Shown here: in pieces, positions 51,247 through 59,415 of the stretch | Layout: every line of letters starts with the position of its first letter | Position numbering within the stretch: the stretch's first letter is position 1 | The notes under the pieces: model-generated | Databases searched by the model: none | What the model was told of the DNA's origin: nothing | What the model saw: the letters and a program-made list of their open reading frames with translations, nothing else | Assembly (NCBI GenBank): GCA_002354095.1 | Contig: DEKX01000018.1 | Span: 1 to 64,000, forward strand | Source of the DNA: Prevotella sp. UBA2711 | GTDB lineage: Bacteria > Bacteroidota > Bacteroidia > Bacteroidales > Bacteroidaceae | DNA: 64,000 nt | Direction: 5' to 3' | Translations under genes and position numbers: made by a program

Positions 51247-53028
51247 TTAAATTGATTCAATGAACTTAACAACAGCGTAGCGATCGGCTTTGGGGAGATT
51301 ATAGAACTTCTCGGCAGCACGATAGCCGTCGGACTGTTTGGAATAGGCGTGCCACATGATGGCCTCGATGACATTGCGGGCACGGCAGTCGTGCAGGCGG
51401 TCGTCGGCACCTGTCAACTGGCGAGACAGGCCACGTCCCCACAGTGGAGTGGTGCGGCACCAGCCCGTGCGGATGTCGTTCTCCATGTACAGGCGATGCT
51501 GTACCATATCGGTATAGGGCCAGATGGTCTGGTAGGGATACTTAGGAAGCATCTCGCTGGCATCCTTGCCGATGCTCTGGGCATAAGCCTTGATGCTGGC
51601 ATCGACCCACATATTGTCGGCACCCGTCTTCCAAGAAGGACGGTGGCACTGGGCACAACCCATTTCGGTGAACAGCTTCTTACCACGCTGTACGTCCTTG
51701 TCGTCCAGATTACGGGCGGCAGGAACAGCCAAGCCACGGTGCCATACCATGAACTGGTAGTACTGCTTGTCGGACATTTCTTCCTCGCCTCCATAATACT
51801 CGTCGTTGAGGAGGTATTTCTCGAAGGTTTCCTTGTCTGCTATCGACGGGGTGTTCAGCACTTCATAGACACGTGCCTTGATACCCTCGTCAGTGCCGTC
51901 GGCATAGTAGGGGTGCAGGATGCTCAACGGAGAGGCACCATGCTCCTTGATATAGGCGATGACCTCAGCGTCCTCACTCTGAGCCTTAGCCCATGCTTTC
52001 GTGCTGTAGAGCCAGTGACGGTCGGAACGGGTCACATTGGTGATGTTCCAGATAGCGTTGGCACCGGCACCATCCTGCAGTGAGCCGCGGGTCATGGCAT
52101 AGGTGAACTTCTTCACGATACCCTTGCCGCCATTGTGGCTTTTGGTGTCATTATAGCCTGCACCGTAATAGGCGGTGGCTGCAAAGTCATTGGCAGCCTT
52201 GTCCCACATAGCGGGGTTCAGGTCTACGTAAGGAGCCTCCTTGCGATACTGCTCACGCATGTCGTCATCGCTGATGGCATCGATAAGCCCAGTACCATAG
52301 ACACCAATGGTAGACTCCAGACGAACCTCATAATTTGTAGGTACAGGGTTGGTGTTGAAAGCCGTGGGAGGGATCGTCACCTCGGGATAGATGAGGGCAT
52401 ACTTCTCACCATCGGGGAATGTCATAGACAGTCCGCTGGGCATCTTGGTGACGTCCTTCCACTCAATCTTAATCTGATTCTCGTCGATAGGAGCCTTGAA
52501 GGGCGACATGGCCTGCGTCTGTGGCATACCAGTTACCTCAGAGATATAAGGGGAGTTGCTGGTGGTGTAGCGTACACCATCCTCGGTATAGGCTCCCTCT
52601 GGGTGATAGATAACCAACAGATAGCCATTGCCGATGGTGTTGGCACGGTATTCCGTCTGGCGCTTGCCATGACCGTAACTGGGGTGGCAGGCAATACAGC
52701 CGTTGCGCACCCAGGCAGGACCAAGACCCTTACGGGGTGCTACATCGAAGGTGTAGAGATGTTCGAAGAAGTCTTCACCCGTGTTGAAGTCTTCTTCCAT
52801 GGCTGCTGCAGCCGGTGTGATGGCAGAATAGCTGGCTTTTTCGGTCGTTCCCAACTGTCCGCCAGGATACCATTCCTCGGCAGTAAACACATCATTAGCC
52901 TTACCGAAGGCACTCTCTTCGGGAGTCAGTTCTCCGATACCGCCTGTGGTGGCATCATCGGAACAAGCGGTTAATGACAGGACTGCCATTCCGAGCATCA
53001 CTTTTGATAGGTTTTTCAATTTAATCAT
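51247..53028 (-). CDS. Di-haem oxidoreductase-like lipoprotein (DUF1111/thiol oxidoreductase type)
   Basis: The 593 residues have a lipoprotein signal peptide with lipobox LTAC (Cys22). Two c-type haem sites are visible: CIACH (111-115) and CAQCH (about 457-461), each in a cytochrome-peroxidase-like context (GPAWVRNGCIACHPSYGHG and TEMGCAQCHRPSW). The family (DUF1111) is found beside imelysins and is thought to act in periplasmic iron handling or peroxide reduction. It is anchored in a membrane facing the periplasm or surface. Its haem attachment would need the CcsBA protein encoded immediately downstream. Confidence 0.85.
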   Translation of the reverse strand: MIKLKNLSKVMLGMAVLSLTACSDDATTGGIGELTPEESAFGKANDVFTAEEWYPGGQLGTTEKASYSAITPAAAAMEEDFNTGEDFFEHLYTFDVAPRKGLGPAWVRNGCIACHPSYGHGKRQTEYRANTIGNGYLLVIYHPEGAYTEDGVRYTTSNSPYISEVTGMPQTQAMSPFKAPIDENQIKIEWKDVTKMPSGLSMTFPDGEKYALIYPEVTIPPTAFNTNPVPTNYEVRLESTIGVYGTGLIDAISDDDMREQYRKEAPYVDLNPAMWDKAANDFAATAYYGAGYNDTKSHNGGKGIVKKFTYAMTRGSLQDGAGANAIWNITNVTRSDRHWLYSTKAWAKAQSEDAEVIAYIKEHGASPLSILHPYYADGTDEGIKARVYEVLNTPSIADKETFEKYLLNDEYYGGEEEMSDKQYYQFMVWHRGLAVPAARNLDDKDVQRGKKLFTEMGCAQCHRPSWKTGADNMWVDASIKAYAQSIGKDASEMLPKYPYQTIWPYTDMVQHRLYMENDIRTGWCRTTPLWGRGLSRQLTGADDRLHDCRARNVIEAIMWHAYSKQSDGYRAAEKFYNLPKADRYAVVKFIESI

Positions 53029-53065
53029 GTTACTTATTTTAAAGGTTATTTGTTTTAATGGCTGA

Positions 53066-53094
53066 AGCGTCTCACCTTTTTAGGGTGAGGCGCT
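53066..53094 (-). other. Intercistronic hairpin between imelysin and di-haem genes
   Basis: An 11-bp stem (53066-53076 with 53084-53094, one T-G pair) has a 7-base loop. There is no T tract after it on the minus strand, so it looks like an mRNA-stabilising or processing hairpin rather than a terminator. It could set different expression levels within the operon. Confidence 0.6.
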
Positions 53095-53122
53095 TAGCAC
53101 TAAATAGTCTATGTCTGTCTAT

Positions 53123-54448
53123 TTATTCCCAGTCATTATCGTCTTCAAAGTTAATATTCCAAATGGTGCAGCAATACTTTACGAAAGGAGAGGGCATATT
53201 GCTGATTGCCTTGATAGCGCGCACATAGGTGCTCTCTAAGTCCTGGTTGACACTCTCTTGCTTCACGCTGGCAAAGAAAGTGTGGAAACTGTATTTGTTG
53301 GCAGTCTTATCAGTAGAGCCCAACCAGATATTACGGATAGAGCGGATGTTGTCACGGAAGTCAGCAATAGAGTTATAGCTGTAAGGTGACTCCACGTATG
53401 ACACGTCACCGGCTGAGAAGGGATTGGCAATCTTTGCGGTACCTACCTCATTGGCAATACCTACACAGCTGCCCTCATCGTCAGAGAGTACCTGAGCAAT
53501 CGCTGCCTTCAGTGATTTGAAAGTGCTCTTGCTGTTAACACCGGCACCTACCAGATTCTCACCATAGCTCAGTCCGTTCTCTGTGGTATAGTCAAGACCG
53601 GCAGCCTTTACGACAGACACACGGCTGGCATTTGCCGTTGTCTCTCCCTCCCATGCTACCTGTAACTGGAAGCAACGCTGCTTCAACAGGGTGCAGATGG
53701 TCTGAGCGTATGCCAGTTCTTGCTCACCGGTAATCTTCTCGAAACCCTTATAGGTGTCTGTTCCTTGGAACTCTGCGACCTTACGGGGCTGACCGTCACG
53801 GAAGAGGATGAACTCCATAGCATGGAAACCGAGGATGGTGGCATCGTTCAGCATCTCTTCACTCATGCCATTGTTGAAGTAGCTCAACAGCAAAGAACGG
53901 TTCAGAGGCCATGAGTCGATGGTCGGGTCGATATCGAAGTCTGAGGCGGCACCCATCAGGAAAGCCTCAGAACGCTCCCAATAAAGACGGGCTGCCTTGA
54001 AGTCTTCGCATGCCTTGTTAATCTGGGACTGTGTGATGGTGCTGACGGTGAGATCCTTCAGTGTCTTTTCCAAGTCCTCTACATTGTCAGCGAGATTGGT
54101 ATAAGTTGGTACGATTACATTGTCAACTAAGTTGTCGAGTACCAGATACAGATAAGACTCTTGAATATCAGTGAGTTGAGATGAAGCAATGATGGCATTG
54201 GCAGCTGTCAACTCGTCAGCCAAATCGACACAACCGTCAATGGCTGCATTACCAAATGCCTTGTCGGTATAGCCAGATGTGTTGGATGCATAAGAGTCGT
54301 TATCCACAATCGGGTTTGTTGTTACGATGTTGAATTCTTTGGAATCGCCACCGTCTCCACCGCCTTTGTTATTATCATCATCACCACAAGCGGTGAAAGT
54401 CATAGCGCCCATCAGGGCTGCGAAAGATAAAATTAAATACTTTTTCAT
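53123..54448 (-). CDS. Imelysin-family (IrpA/M75-like) lipoprotein
   Basis: The 441 residues have lipobox FTAC (Cys21) followed by a very acidic spacer (GDDDNN then GGGDGGDS). The imelysin fold is helical; the conserved GxHxxE motif is present as ILGFHAMEFIL around residue 210. Imelysins are extracytoplasmic proteins of iron-regulated loci, related in function to EfeO-type iron-binding proteins. It lies between a porin-like protein and the di-haem lipoprotein, giving a locus that resembles imelysin-DUF1111 iron acquisition clusters. No Fur box is obvious by eye. Confidence 0.85.
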   Translation of the reverse strand: MKKYLILSFAALMGAMTFTACGDDDNNKGGGDGGDSKEFNIVTTNPIVDNDSYASNTSGYTDKAFGNAAIDGCVDLADELTAANAIIASSQLTDIQESYLYLVLDNLVDNVIVPTYTNLADNVEDLEKTLKDLTVSTITQSQINKACEDFKAARLYWERSEAFLMGAASDFDIDPTIDSWPLNRSLLLSYFNNGMSEEMLNDATILGFHAMEFILFRDGQPRKVAEFQGTDTYKGFEKITGEQELAYAQTICTLLKQRCFQLQVAWEGETTANASRVSVVKAAGLDYTTENGLSYGENLVGAGVNSKSTFKSLKAAIAQVLSDDEGSCVGIANEVGTAKIANPFSAGDVSYVESPYSYNSIADFRDNIRSIRNIWLGSTDKTANKYSFHTFFASVKQESVNQDLESTYVRAIKAISNMPSPFVKYCCTIWNINFEDDNDWE

Positions 54449-54467
54449 GTCTTTTTAATGATTTATG

Positions 54468-55877
54468 TTACATTGTCTTTTGTTTCAATTCGTCTAACTG
54501 TTGCTGAAGCTGGTTGATGCGTTCGTTCAACTTCTGCACATCGTATTGTTCCTGCTTTGCCAGTGTCTTGTGACCGAAATCAAAGAAGCCTTCAAAGGCT
54601 GCTCCGATGTTCAGGGAGGGCTCGTTGTTATAGAGCGATTTCAAGAAGCGCTTAGAGTATTCTGCCTTGATAACTACCTGCTTGATAGGGTGATAGTTAA
54701 GACCAAGAGCCATGCGCTTTACCTCGGTATAACCATAGTCGGTATCCTTGGTCTTGCTGGCGTATGGATTATACTGCTCGTAGCGACCGAAGATATACAT
54801 CTTCTGATGGTGATTGCGCATGTAATGAATCTGTGAGAAGATGTCGTAACCGGCTTCAATACCAATGGCGTAGGCATTCTTGCTGACAAAGGCGGAATGT
54901 TTGTATGGCGACTTGGAATTCAGGCGGTTATATACGTACTTCAATTGTTCGGCATCACCGAGATAACCGTACGTTCCCTGTCCGCGGACAATCCAGTTGT
55001 GGGCATTATAGGTGAAGTCGATAGAACCGATGGCAACGACTCCCTTGTATTCGGCATCCACACCATTGGCATTGCGGGGATAGCTGTTGCCAATGCTATG
55101 ACCATAGTAGCCGCTGATACCGATGCGCAGACCTGGTACGGTGTAGTTGTCTAAACGAAGAGCTAAGCCGTATTTATTGGCAATATCAAACTCCAATGGT
55201 GATTTATGGCCTTTATGAATCCATCCAGTATTGGTGAAATGGTCGGCATTCAGACCAGCCAGGAACTGTGCCTCGTAGCGGAAATCTTTGTAACGTCCCC
55301 AGAAAGAAACACCCGTCTGATGCCATGTAGAAGGCAGAATGGTGTTCTCGCCCTCAGGACGATAAACAGTGAAGAAATTCAAGGGCTCATGGTGGGCATT
55401 ATTCAAGCCGACGGGCACTACGATGTGACCAATACGGATGTTAGCCCATTTGTCAAAAGACTTCTGAATCCAGAACTGCTCCAGTTCCACTTCACCGCCT
55501 TTCTCGGTTTCCTGTTCCCATTCGCCGCCTTCTTCGTCTTCCTTCTCGTAGGCAATACCGTTACCGCCATGTTCGAACTCAATCTCAGTGCCGAAACTCC
55601 AGCCCTTGCCGAAATCATAGCCGATGGAAATGGCTACGTGAGGGATGTCGAAACGTCCATGACTGGGATCGTCCTTATGTGCTTCGGGCTGACTGTAACG
55701 GCTGACGTGGTCGCTATAGAAATTGCGGGAAAAACCGATTTCGCCGTATGCACCGAATGACAAACGGTCGAAGAATGTCTTCTTAGGAAGGCTATCCTTT
55801 TTTTGTACTTCTAAATCCTGAGCACTGCTGAGTATGCAACTGGTAAGCAGTGCTAATGTAAAAATTATCTTTCTCAT
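54468..55877 (-). CDS. Outer-membrane porin-like beta-barrel protein
   Basis: The 469 residues start from ATG 55877 (MRKIIFTLALLTSCILSSAQ signal peptide). I reject the ATG at 55904 because it overlaps the -7 element TACCTTTG (55909-55902). The mature part has a long run of amphipathic strands rich in aromatic residues (FGAYGEIGFSRNFYSDH; RIGHIVVPVGLNNAH; RYEAQFLAGLNADHF), typical of phosphate-selective-porin-like barrels. It ends in a short coiled coil (LNERINQLQQQLDELKQ). It is probably the outer-membrane component of the imelysin/di-haem locus, 19 bp before the imelysin gene. Confidence 0.8.
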   Translation of the reverse strand: MRKIIFTLALLTSCILSSAQDLEVQKKDSLPKKTFFDRLSFGAYGEIGFSRNFYSDHVSRYSQPEAHKDDPSHGRFDIPHVAISIGYDFGKGWSFGTEIEFEHGGNGIAYEKEDEEGGEWEQETEKGGEVELEQFWIQKSFDKWANIRIGHIVVPVGLNNAHHEPLNFFTVYRPEGENTILPSTWHQTGVSFWGRYKDFRYEAQFLAGLNADHFTNTGWIHKGHKSPLEFDIANKYGLALRLDNYTVPGLRIGISGYYGHSIGNSYPRNANGVDAEYKGVVAIGSIDFTYNAHNWIVRGQGTYGYLGDAEQLKYVYNRLNSKSPYKHSAFVSKNAYAIGIEAGYDIFSQIHYMRNHHQKMYIFGRYEQYNPYASKTKDTDYGYTEVKRMALGLNYHPIKQVVIKAEYSKRFLKSLYNNEPSLNIGAAFEGFFDFGHKTLAKQEQYDVQKLNERINQLQQQLDELKQKTM

Positions 55878-55901
55878 TACTATACTATTTTTTTTACGCT
55901 G

Positions 55902-55932
55902 CAAAGGTAGAATGTTTCAGTAATTCCTACAA
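55902..55932 (-). promoter_or_regulatory. Promoter of the porin-imelysin-dihaem operon
   Basis: TTG (55932-55930), a 20-bp spacer and TACCTTTG (55909-55902) on the minus strand. Confidence 0.7.
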
Positions 55933-55963
55933 TACCTAAAAATGATGAAATTGTAATTTGCTA

Positions 55964-55994
55964 TTGTATAATTCCGTCAAAAGCAGTAATTTTG
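55964..55994 (+). promoter_or_regulatory. Promoter of the hemerythrin-LuxR gene
   Basis: TTG at 55964-55966, a 20-bp spacer and TAATTTTG at 55987-55994, followed by CATCG as at the susC promoter. The leader contains the TATATATAATAAGGTG motif (56006-56021). Confidence 0.72.
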
Positions 55995-56025
55995 CATCGT
56001 CATAATATATATAATAAGGTGTAGT

Positions 56026-56985
56026 ATGAAGAATTTAAAGATGTATGAGCCCAGTGATAAGATGATATCGCTTATCAAGGATGACTACAATCTGTTGCAG
56101 GCATTGGGTAGTTTTGGTATCAACCTGGGTTTTGGCGATAAAACGGTAGCCGAAACCTGTCAAATGAACAATGTGGATACTTACACGTTTCTTGCAGTAG
56201 TGAATTTCATCATCAACGGTTCTGCAAAACATGAGGATGATGAGTTAATAGATGTTCGGACATTGCTTCACTATCTGGATGCCAGTCATACTTATTTCTT
56301 AGACTACCAGTTGCCGTCTATACGTCGGCAGTTGGCAGAGACTTTTGATGAGAAAGACTCTCTGGGACATCTGATTATGAAATTCTATGATGGTTATGCG
56401 CGTGAGATTCAACGCCACATGAGATATGAGGAGAAGACGTTGTTTCCTTATGTGGAGGCTCTGCTGGAAGGGCGGCAGGCGAATAATTATAATGTGGAGA
56501 CTTTCTCCAAACATCATGAATCAACTGACAAGGCGCTTCGTGAACTGAAACTGATGATTATCAAGTATCTGCCTTCAGACGCGCATAGGAACAATAAGTT
56601 GACGGCTACCCTGTATGATATCTATAATAACGAAGAGTGGCTGAAACTACATGCCGAGGTGGAAGATAAGATATTCGTTCCTGCCGTCCGCCGCTTGGAA
56701 ACCGAGACGAAGCAAAACGATGTGACGAAGAATATCTCTACCATGGTATTCAAGGGCGGGGCAGATAATAGCGAATCATTGTCAGACAGAGAAAAGGATG
56801 TGATTGTTGCATTGGTGCAGGGAATGTCGAACAAGGAAATAGCCGACCACCTGTGTATCTCTACAAATACCGTTATCACGCATCGTAGAAATATAGCGCG
56901 AAAACTCCAAATCCATTCACCGGCAGGACTGACTATCTATGCCATTGTGAATGGGCTGGTAGATATTTCATCCGTAAAATTATAA
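56026..56985 (+). CDS. RIC-type hemerythrin domain fused to LuxR helix-turn-helix
   Basis: Residues about 10-60 resemble the ScdA_N domain (GSFGINLGFGDKTVAETC) but lack its double Cys. Residues 80-225 are a RIC/ScdA-like di-iron hemerythrin bundle. Candidate ligands His88, His131, Glu135 (HMRYEEKTLFP), His164, His209 and Glu213 (HAEVEDKIFVP) have the spacing of the iron-centre repair protein. Residues 250-313 are a LuxR/NarL helix-turn-helix (LSDREKDVIVALVQGMSNKE, NTVITHRRNIARKL). It is thus likely a transcription factor that senses O2, NO or redox state through a di-iron site. It faces the LuxR gene at 56990 with a paralogous DNA-binding domain. Confidence 0.85.
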   Translation: MKNLKMYEPSDKMISLIKDDYNLLQALGSFGINLGFGDKTVAETCQMNNVDTYTFLAVVNFIINGSAKHEDDELIDVRTLLHYLDASHTYFLDYQLPSIRRQLAETFDEKDSLGHLIMKFYDGYAREIQRHMRYEEKTLFPYVEALLEGRQANNYNVETFSKHHESTDKALRELKLMIIKYLPSDAHRNNKLTATLYDIYNNEEWLKLHAEVEDKIFVPAVRRLETETKQNDVTKNISTMVFKGGADNSESLSDREKDVIVALVQGMSNKEIADHLCISTNTVITHRRNIARKLQIHSPAGLTIYAIVNGLVDISSVKL

Positions 56986-56989
56986 GCAA

Positions 56990-57601
56990 TTAGATGTTGT
57001 TGATGTCAACGTATCCGTGCATCACCGCATAAATGGTGAGGGCGGATACGCTTTTCATACCCAGTTTGTCCATGATATTCTTGCGGTGGGTAATGACTGT
57101 TGCTAATCCGATGTTCAGCTTGTCGGCTATCTCTTTGTTGATATAACCTTGAACAATGAGCGACATGACTTCTATTTCGCGGTCGGACAAGATTTTCTGT
57201 TGCAGTATCTTGGGCATTGGTGGCAGATTCTTTCCGTCTCCATGGGCATGTTGCTCCAACATCAACAGTTGTCGGATTAATTGCTGCTCGGGCTGGTTGA
57301 TGCAGAGGCTATGAAACTCGGCCAATTGGGAGGTGTCGTTCAACTGCAACGTGAGAACAATAGTCTTTCGACGCCTCTCCTGGAAGAAATGGCGCTCTTG
57401 CAACACAACATCCATTGACACGAAATAGTGGACATACGAATCGGCATTATTGGCTTCCAATTCCGAAAAAGAGCCAAAGATATCTACCGTCATGATAGGC
57501 ATGACGTTCTGAAGTATCTGTTTCAGACCAAGTGTTGCCAGCGTATTGGGGTCAATAATAGCAATCTTCGGTCGTCCCTGTGGCATCATCGGATGTTGCA
57601 T
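56990..57601 (-). CDS. LuxR/NarL-type regulator with degenerate receiver domain
   Basis: The 203 residues are split. The N-terminal about 120 residues look like a receiver domain (KIAIIDPNTLATLGLKQIL) with a doubtful phosphoacceptor (FVSMDVV) and no conserved Lys, so phosphorylation is uncertain. The C-terminal helix-turn-helix is LSDREIEVMSLIVQGYINKEIADKL and ends LTIYAVMHGYVDINN. That tail is shared with the protein at 56026. AAGGAATAAC before the ATG is a good ribosome-binding site. It is last gene of the kinase-STAS-alarmone operon, one base after the synthetase stop. Confidence 0.85.
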   Translation of the reverse strand: MQHPMMPQGRPKIAIIDPNTLATLGLKQILQNVMPIMTVDIFGSFSELEANNADSYVHYFVSMDVVLQERHFFQERRRKTIVLTLQLNDTSQLAEFHSLCINQPEQQLIRQLLMLEQHAHGDGKNLPPMPKILQQKILSDREIEVMSLIVQGYINKEIADKLNIGLATVITHRKNIMDKLGMKSVSALTIYAVMHGYVDINNI

Positions 57602-57602
57602 G

Positions 57603-58700
57603 TTATTCCTTCTTTTGCATGAAAGCCAGTTTCTCTGCTTGCTGCATGATGATATCAGCCATCACATCGTTGTTAGGATTGTCTCCGTTCACGATATCAA
57701 ACATCCATTTGATACCGGGTCTACCACCTCCTGCTTTCAGGATGTGTACGATGCAAAGGTTCTGTAAACCGATATTGGATGAAAGGATATCAATGTCAGT
57801 CGCCCCCAATTGATAGAGAGCCAGTTGATAAGCATCATCGCTGTTATCACGGATTAATTTCTCAATATCAGCCAATGTCTTCATATTCATTCGCCGCAAT
57901 AACTGCAGGTAGGGAGCTGGTGACACATTTTGCAATTCTGCCTTAGTAATAGCGGCTATCTGGCGATTCAGCTTGTCGAATGGCTGTAAGGCAATATAGG
58001 AATGGAAGGTGTCTCCATCCAACATGACTTCTTCCAGTTTTCCCTTCTGTACCAGACTCTCCATCCGTCGGCGGTAGTCGCTGATTTCCGTGCGAATGCG
58101 GCTGAACTCATTATCGGCAAGCTCTAATAATCCTGCCAACCGACTGAGATTCCTGTGGTATTCTGTTGGTATCTCGATATTGCTCTTGTAGCCAATATCA
58201 TGCTGGATAGCCGACCAGACATGCTGAAGGGCAGTGCGCATCTGTATTTCAAATGCTATATTGTTCAACTCGGGGTGCGACTCATTATAGTACAGCGTCT
58301 TGGGCAGTTTGCAAATGTAGTGGAGAGAGTTGTAGCCGAAGCTGTCGAACTGGTGCATCTTACGCTTGTCGATAGAGTTGTCCCAGTCAACATCGAACAA
58401 GGTCTCCACCATGGAGGCAATGCGATCAACGTCCTCATTGTAAAAGGTGATTATACGAGCACCGAAGATGTCTGTAATGTCATTAATGGTCTGATACTTA
58501 GCTCCTTTCAGTGCCAGCTTCCCTGCCAAGGAGTCCTCTGCCTTGATGCGTGACTCCATGGTGTTTAACTCAATGCCTGTTTGCTTGACCAGTTCTTTCA
58601 TTTTTCCCATTACGACCTGCTGAAGAAGACTATACGTAGGAAGTTGTTCCCGATAGTCTTCTAACAGCATCGTACAATGCATATCCAGCTCGTATTCCAT
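57603..58700 (-). CDS. RelA/SpoT-domain small alarmone synthetase-like protein
   Basis: The 365 residues start from ATG 58700 (the preceding GTG also opens the frame). The synthetase domain spans about 25-180: RIKAEDSLAGKLALKG, the Asp of DITDIFGARIITFY, SFGYNSLHYI and the catalytic-Glu strand FEIQMRTALQHVWSAIQHDI. No HD hydrolase domain and no TGS/ACT domains are present. A helical C-terminal extension (about 190-365) with no identity to me follows. It should make (p)ppGpp or a related nucleotide; the usual KDYI substrate segment is replaced (RKMHQFD). It lies between STAS and LuxR genes, so alarmone synthesis may be controlled by partner switching. Confidence 0.82.
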   Translation of the reverse strand: MEYELDMHCTMLLEDYREQLPTYSLLQQVVMGKMKELVKQTGIELNTMESRIKAEDSLAGKLALKGAKYQTINDITDIFGARIITFYNEDVDRIASMVETLFDVDWDNSIDKRKMHQFDSFGYNSLHYICKLPKTLYYNESHPELNNIAFEIQMRTALQHVWSAIQHDIGYKSNIEIPTEYHRNLSRLAGLLELADNEFSRIRTEISDYRRRMESLVQKGKLEEVMLDGDTFHSYIALQPFDKLNRQIAAITKAELQNVSPAPYLQLLRRMNMKTLADIEKLIRDNSDDAYQLALYQLGATDIDILSSNIGLQNLCIVHILKAGGGRPGIKWMFDIVNGDNPNNDVMADIIMQQAEKLAFMQKKE

Positions 58701-58706
58701 CACCGA

Positions 58707-59009
58707 TTACTTGATTTCGAAAAGATTATAGAATCCTGTCATCATGAAAACCTTCTTGATTTCGTCATTGATGTTTTCAATAACAACTTTACCTCCTTTG
58801 GCTGCTGCTTCTTTGCGAAGACTCAAAAATAGTCGGAGACCAGAACTGCTGATATAGTCAAGTTTGGTGCAGTCCAATGTGATTTCCTTGTCAGCGTGGT
58901 CCATCAGTGGTTGCATGTCTCTGGTAGCCTGTACTGCTGCAGGAGTGTCGAGGCGACCATTCATCAAGGCGAGATATCCGCCATTCTGTTCTTTAATTTC
59001 GATAGTCAT
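58707..59009 (-). CDS. STAS-domain anti-sigma factor antagonist-like protein
   Basis: The 100 residues form one STAS domain: MTIEIKEQNGGYLALMNGRL, DTPAAVQ, CTKLDYISSSGLRLFLSLRK, VFMMTGFYNLFEI. The phosphorylatable Ser is in the YISSSGLR loop. It would bind and release the RsbW-like kinase encoded upstream, depending on phosphorylation. Intact paralogue of the frameshifted gene at 59024, from which it is separated by 14 bp. Confidence 0.9.
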   Translation of the reverse strand: MTIEIKEQNGGYLALMNGRLDTPAAVQATRDMQPLMDHADKEITLDCTKLDYISSSGLRLFLSLRKEAAAKGGKVVIENINDEIKKVFMMTGFYNLFEIK

Positions 59010-59023
59010 ATTATATAAGTAAT

Positions 59024-59331
59024 TTATTGATTTTGAACTTCAAACAATGTGTCAAATCCTGTCATCTCGAAAACCTTTTCGATTTCTTCGTTGATATTCA
59101 GGATGGTACTTTGCTACCAACAGCAGAAGCATTCTTACGGATATTCAGCAATATGCGTAAACCAGAACTGCTGATGTATTCCAAGTTTGTACAATCGATG
59201 ATGATGTCATGACCAGTACAATCATTCAGTGGTGATAGGTCTTTTGCTGTCTGATCGGCAGTAACGGTGTCCAATCGCCCTTCCAGTGTGGCAATGTATT
59301 TGCCGTTCTCTTCGTGAAATGTAGTTTTCAT
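59024..59331 (-). pseudogene. Second STAS-domain gene with a -1 frameshift
   Basis: The frame opens MKTTFHEENGKYIATLEGRL and runs through LEYISSSGLRILLNIRKNAS to GSKV, then hits a TGA near 59098. In the next frame the rest of the domain is intact: TILNINEEIEKVFEMTGF, then DTLFEVQNQ and a stop at 59024-59026. Alignment with the adjacent paralogue (GGKVVIENINDEIKKVF) puts a one-base loss in the Val codon near 59107. There is no homopolymer there. It may be a recent mutation, an assembly error or programmed frameshifting. If expressed as is, the product lacks the last helix and strand. Confidence 0.88.
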
Positions 59332-59415
59332 AAGCTGAACTATTTTAAGTTTTATATTTAATACAATGGATTCAAAGGCAGGATATGCAGTGATCTAAGA
59401 TGATGATATTTTCCA

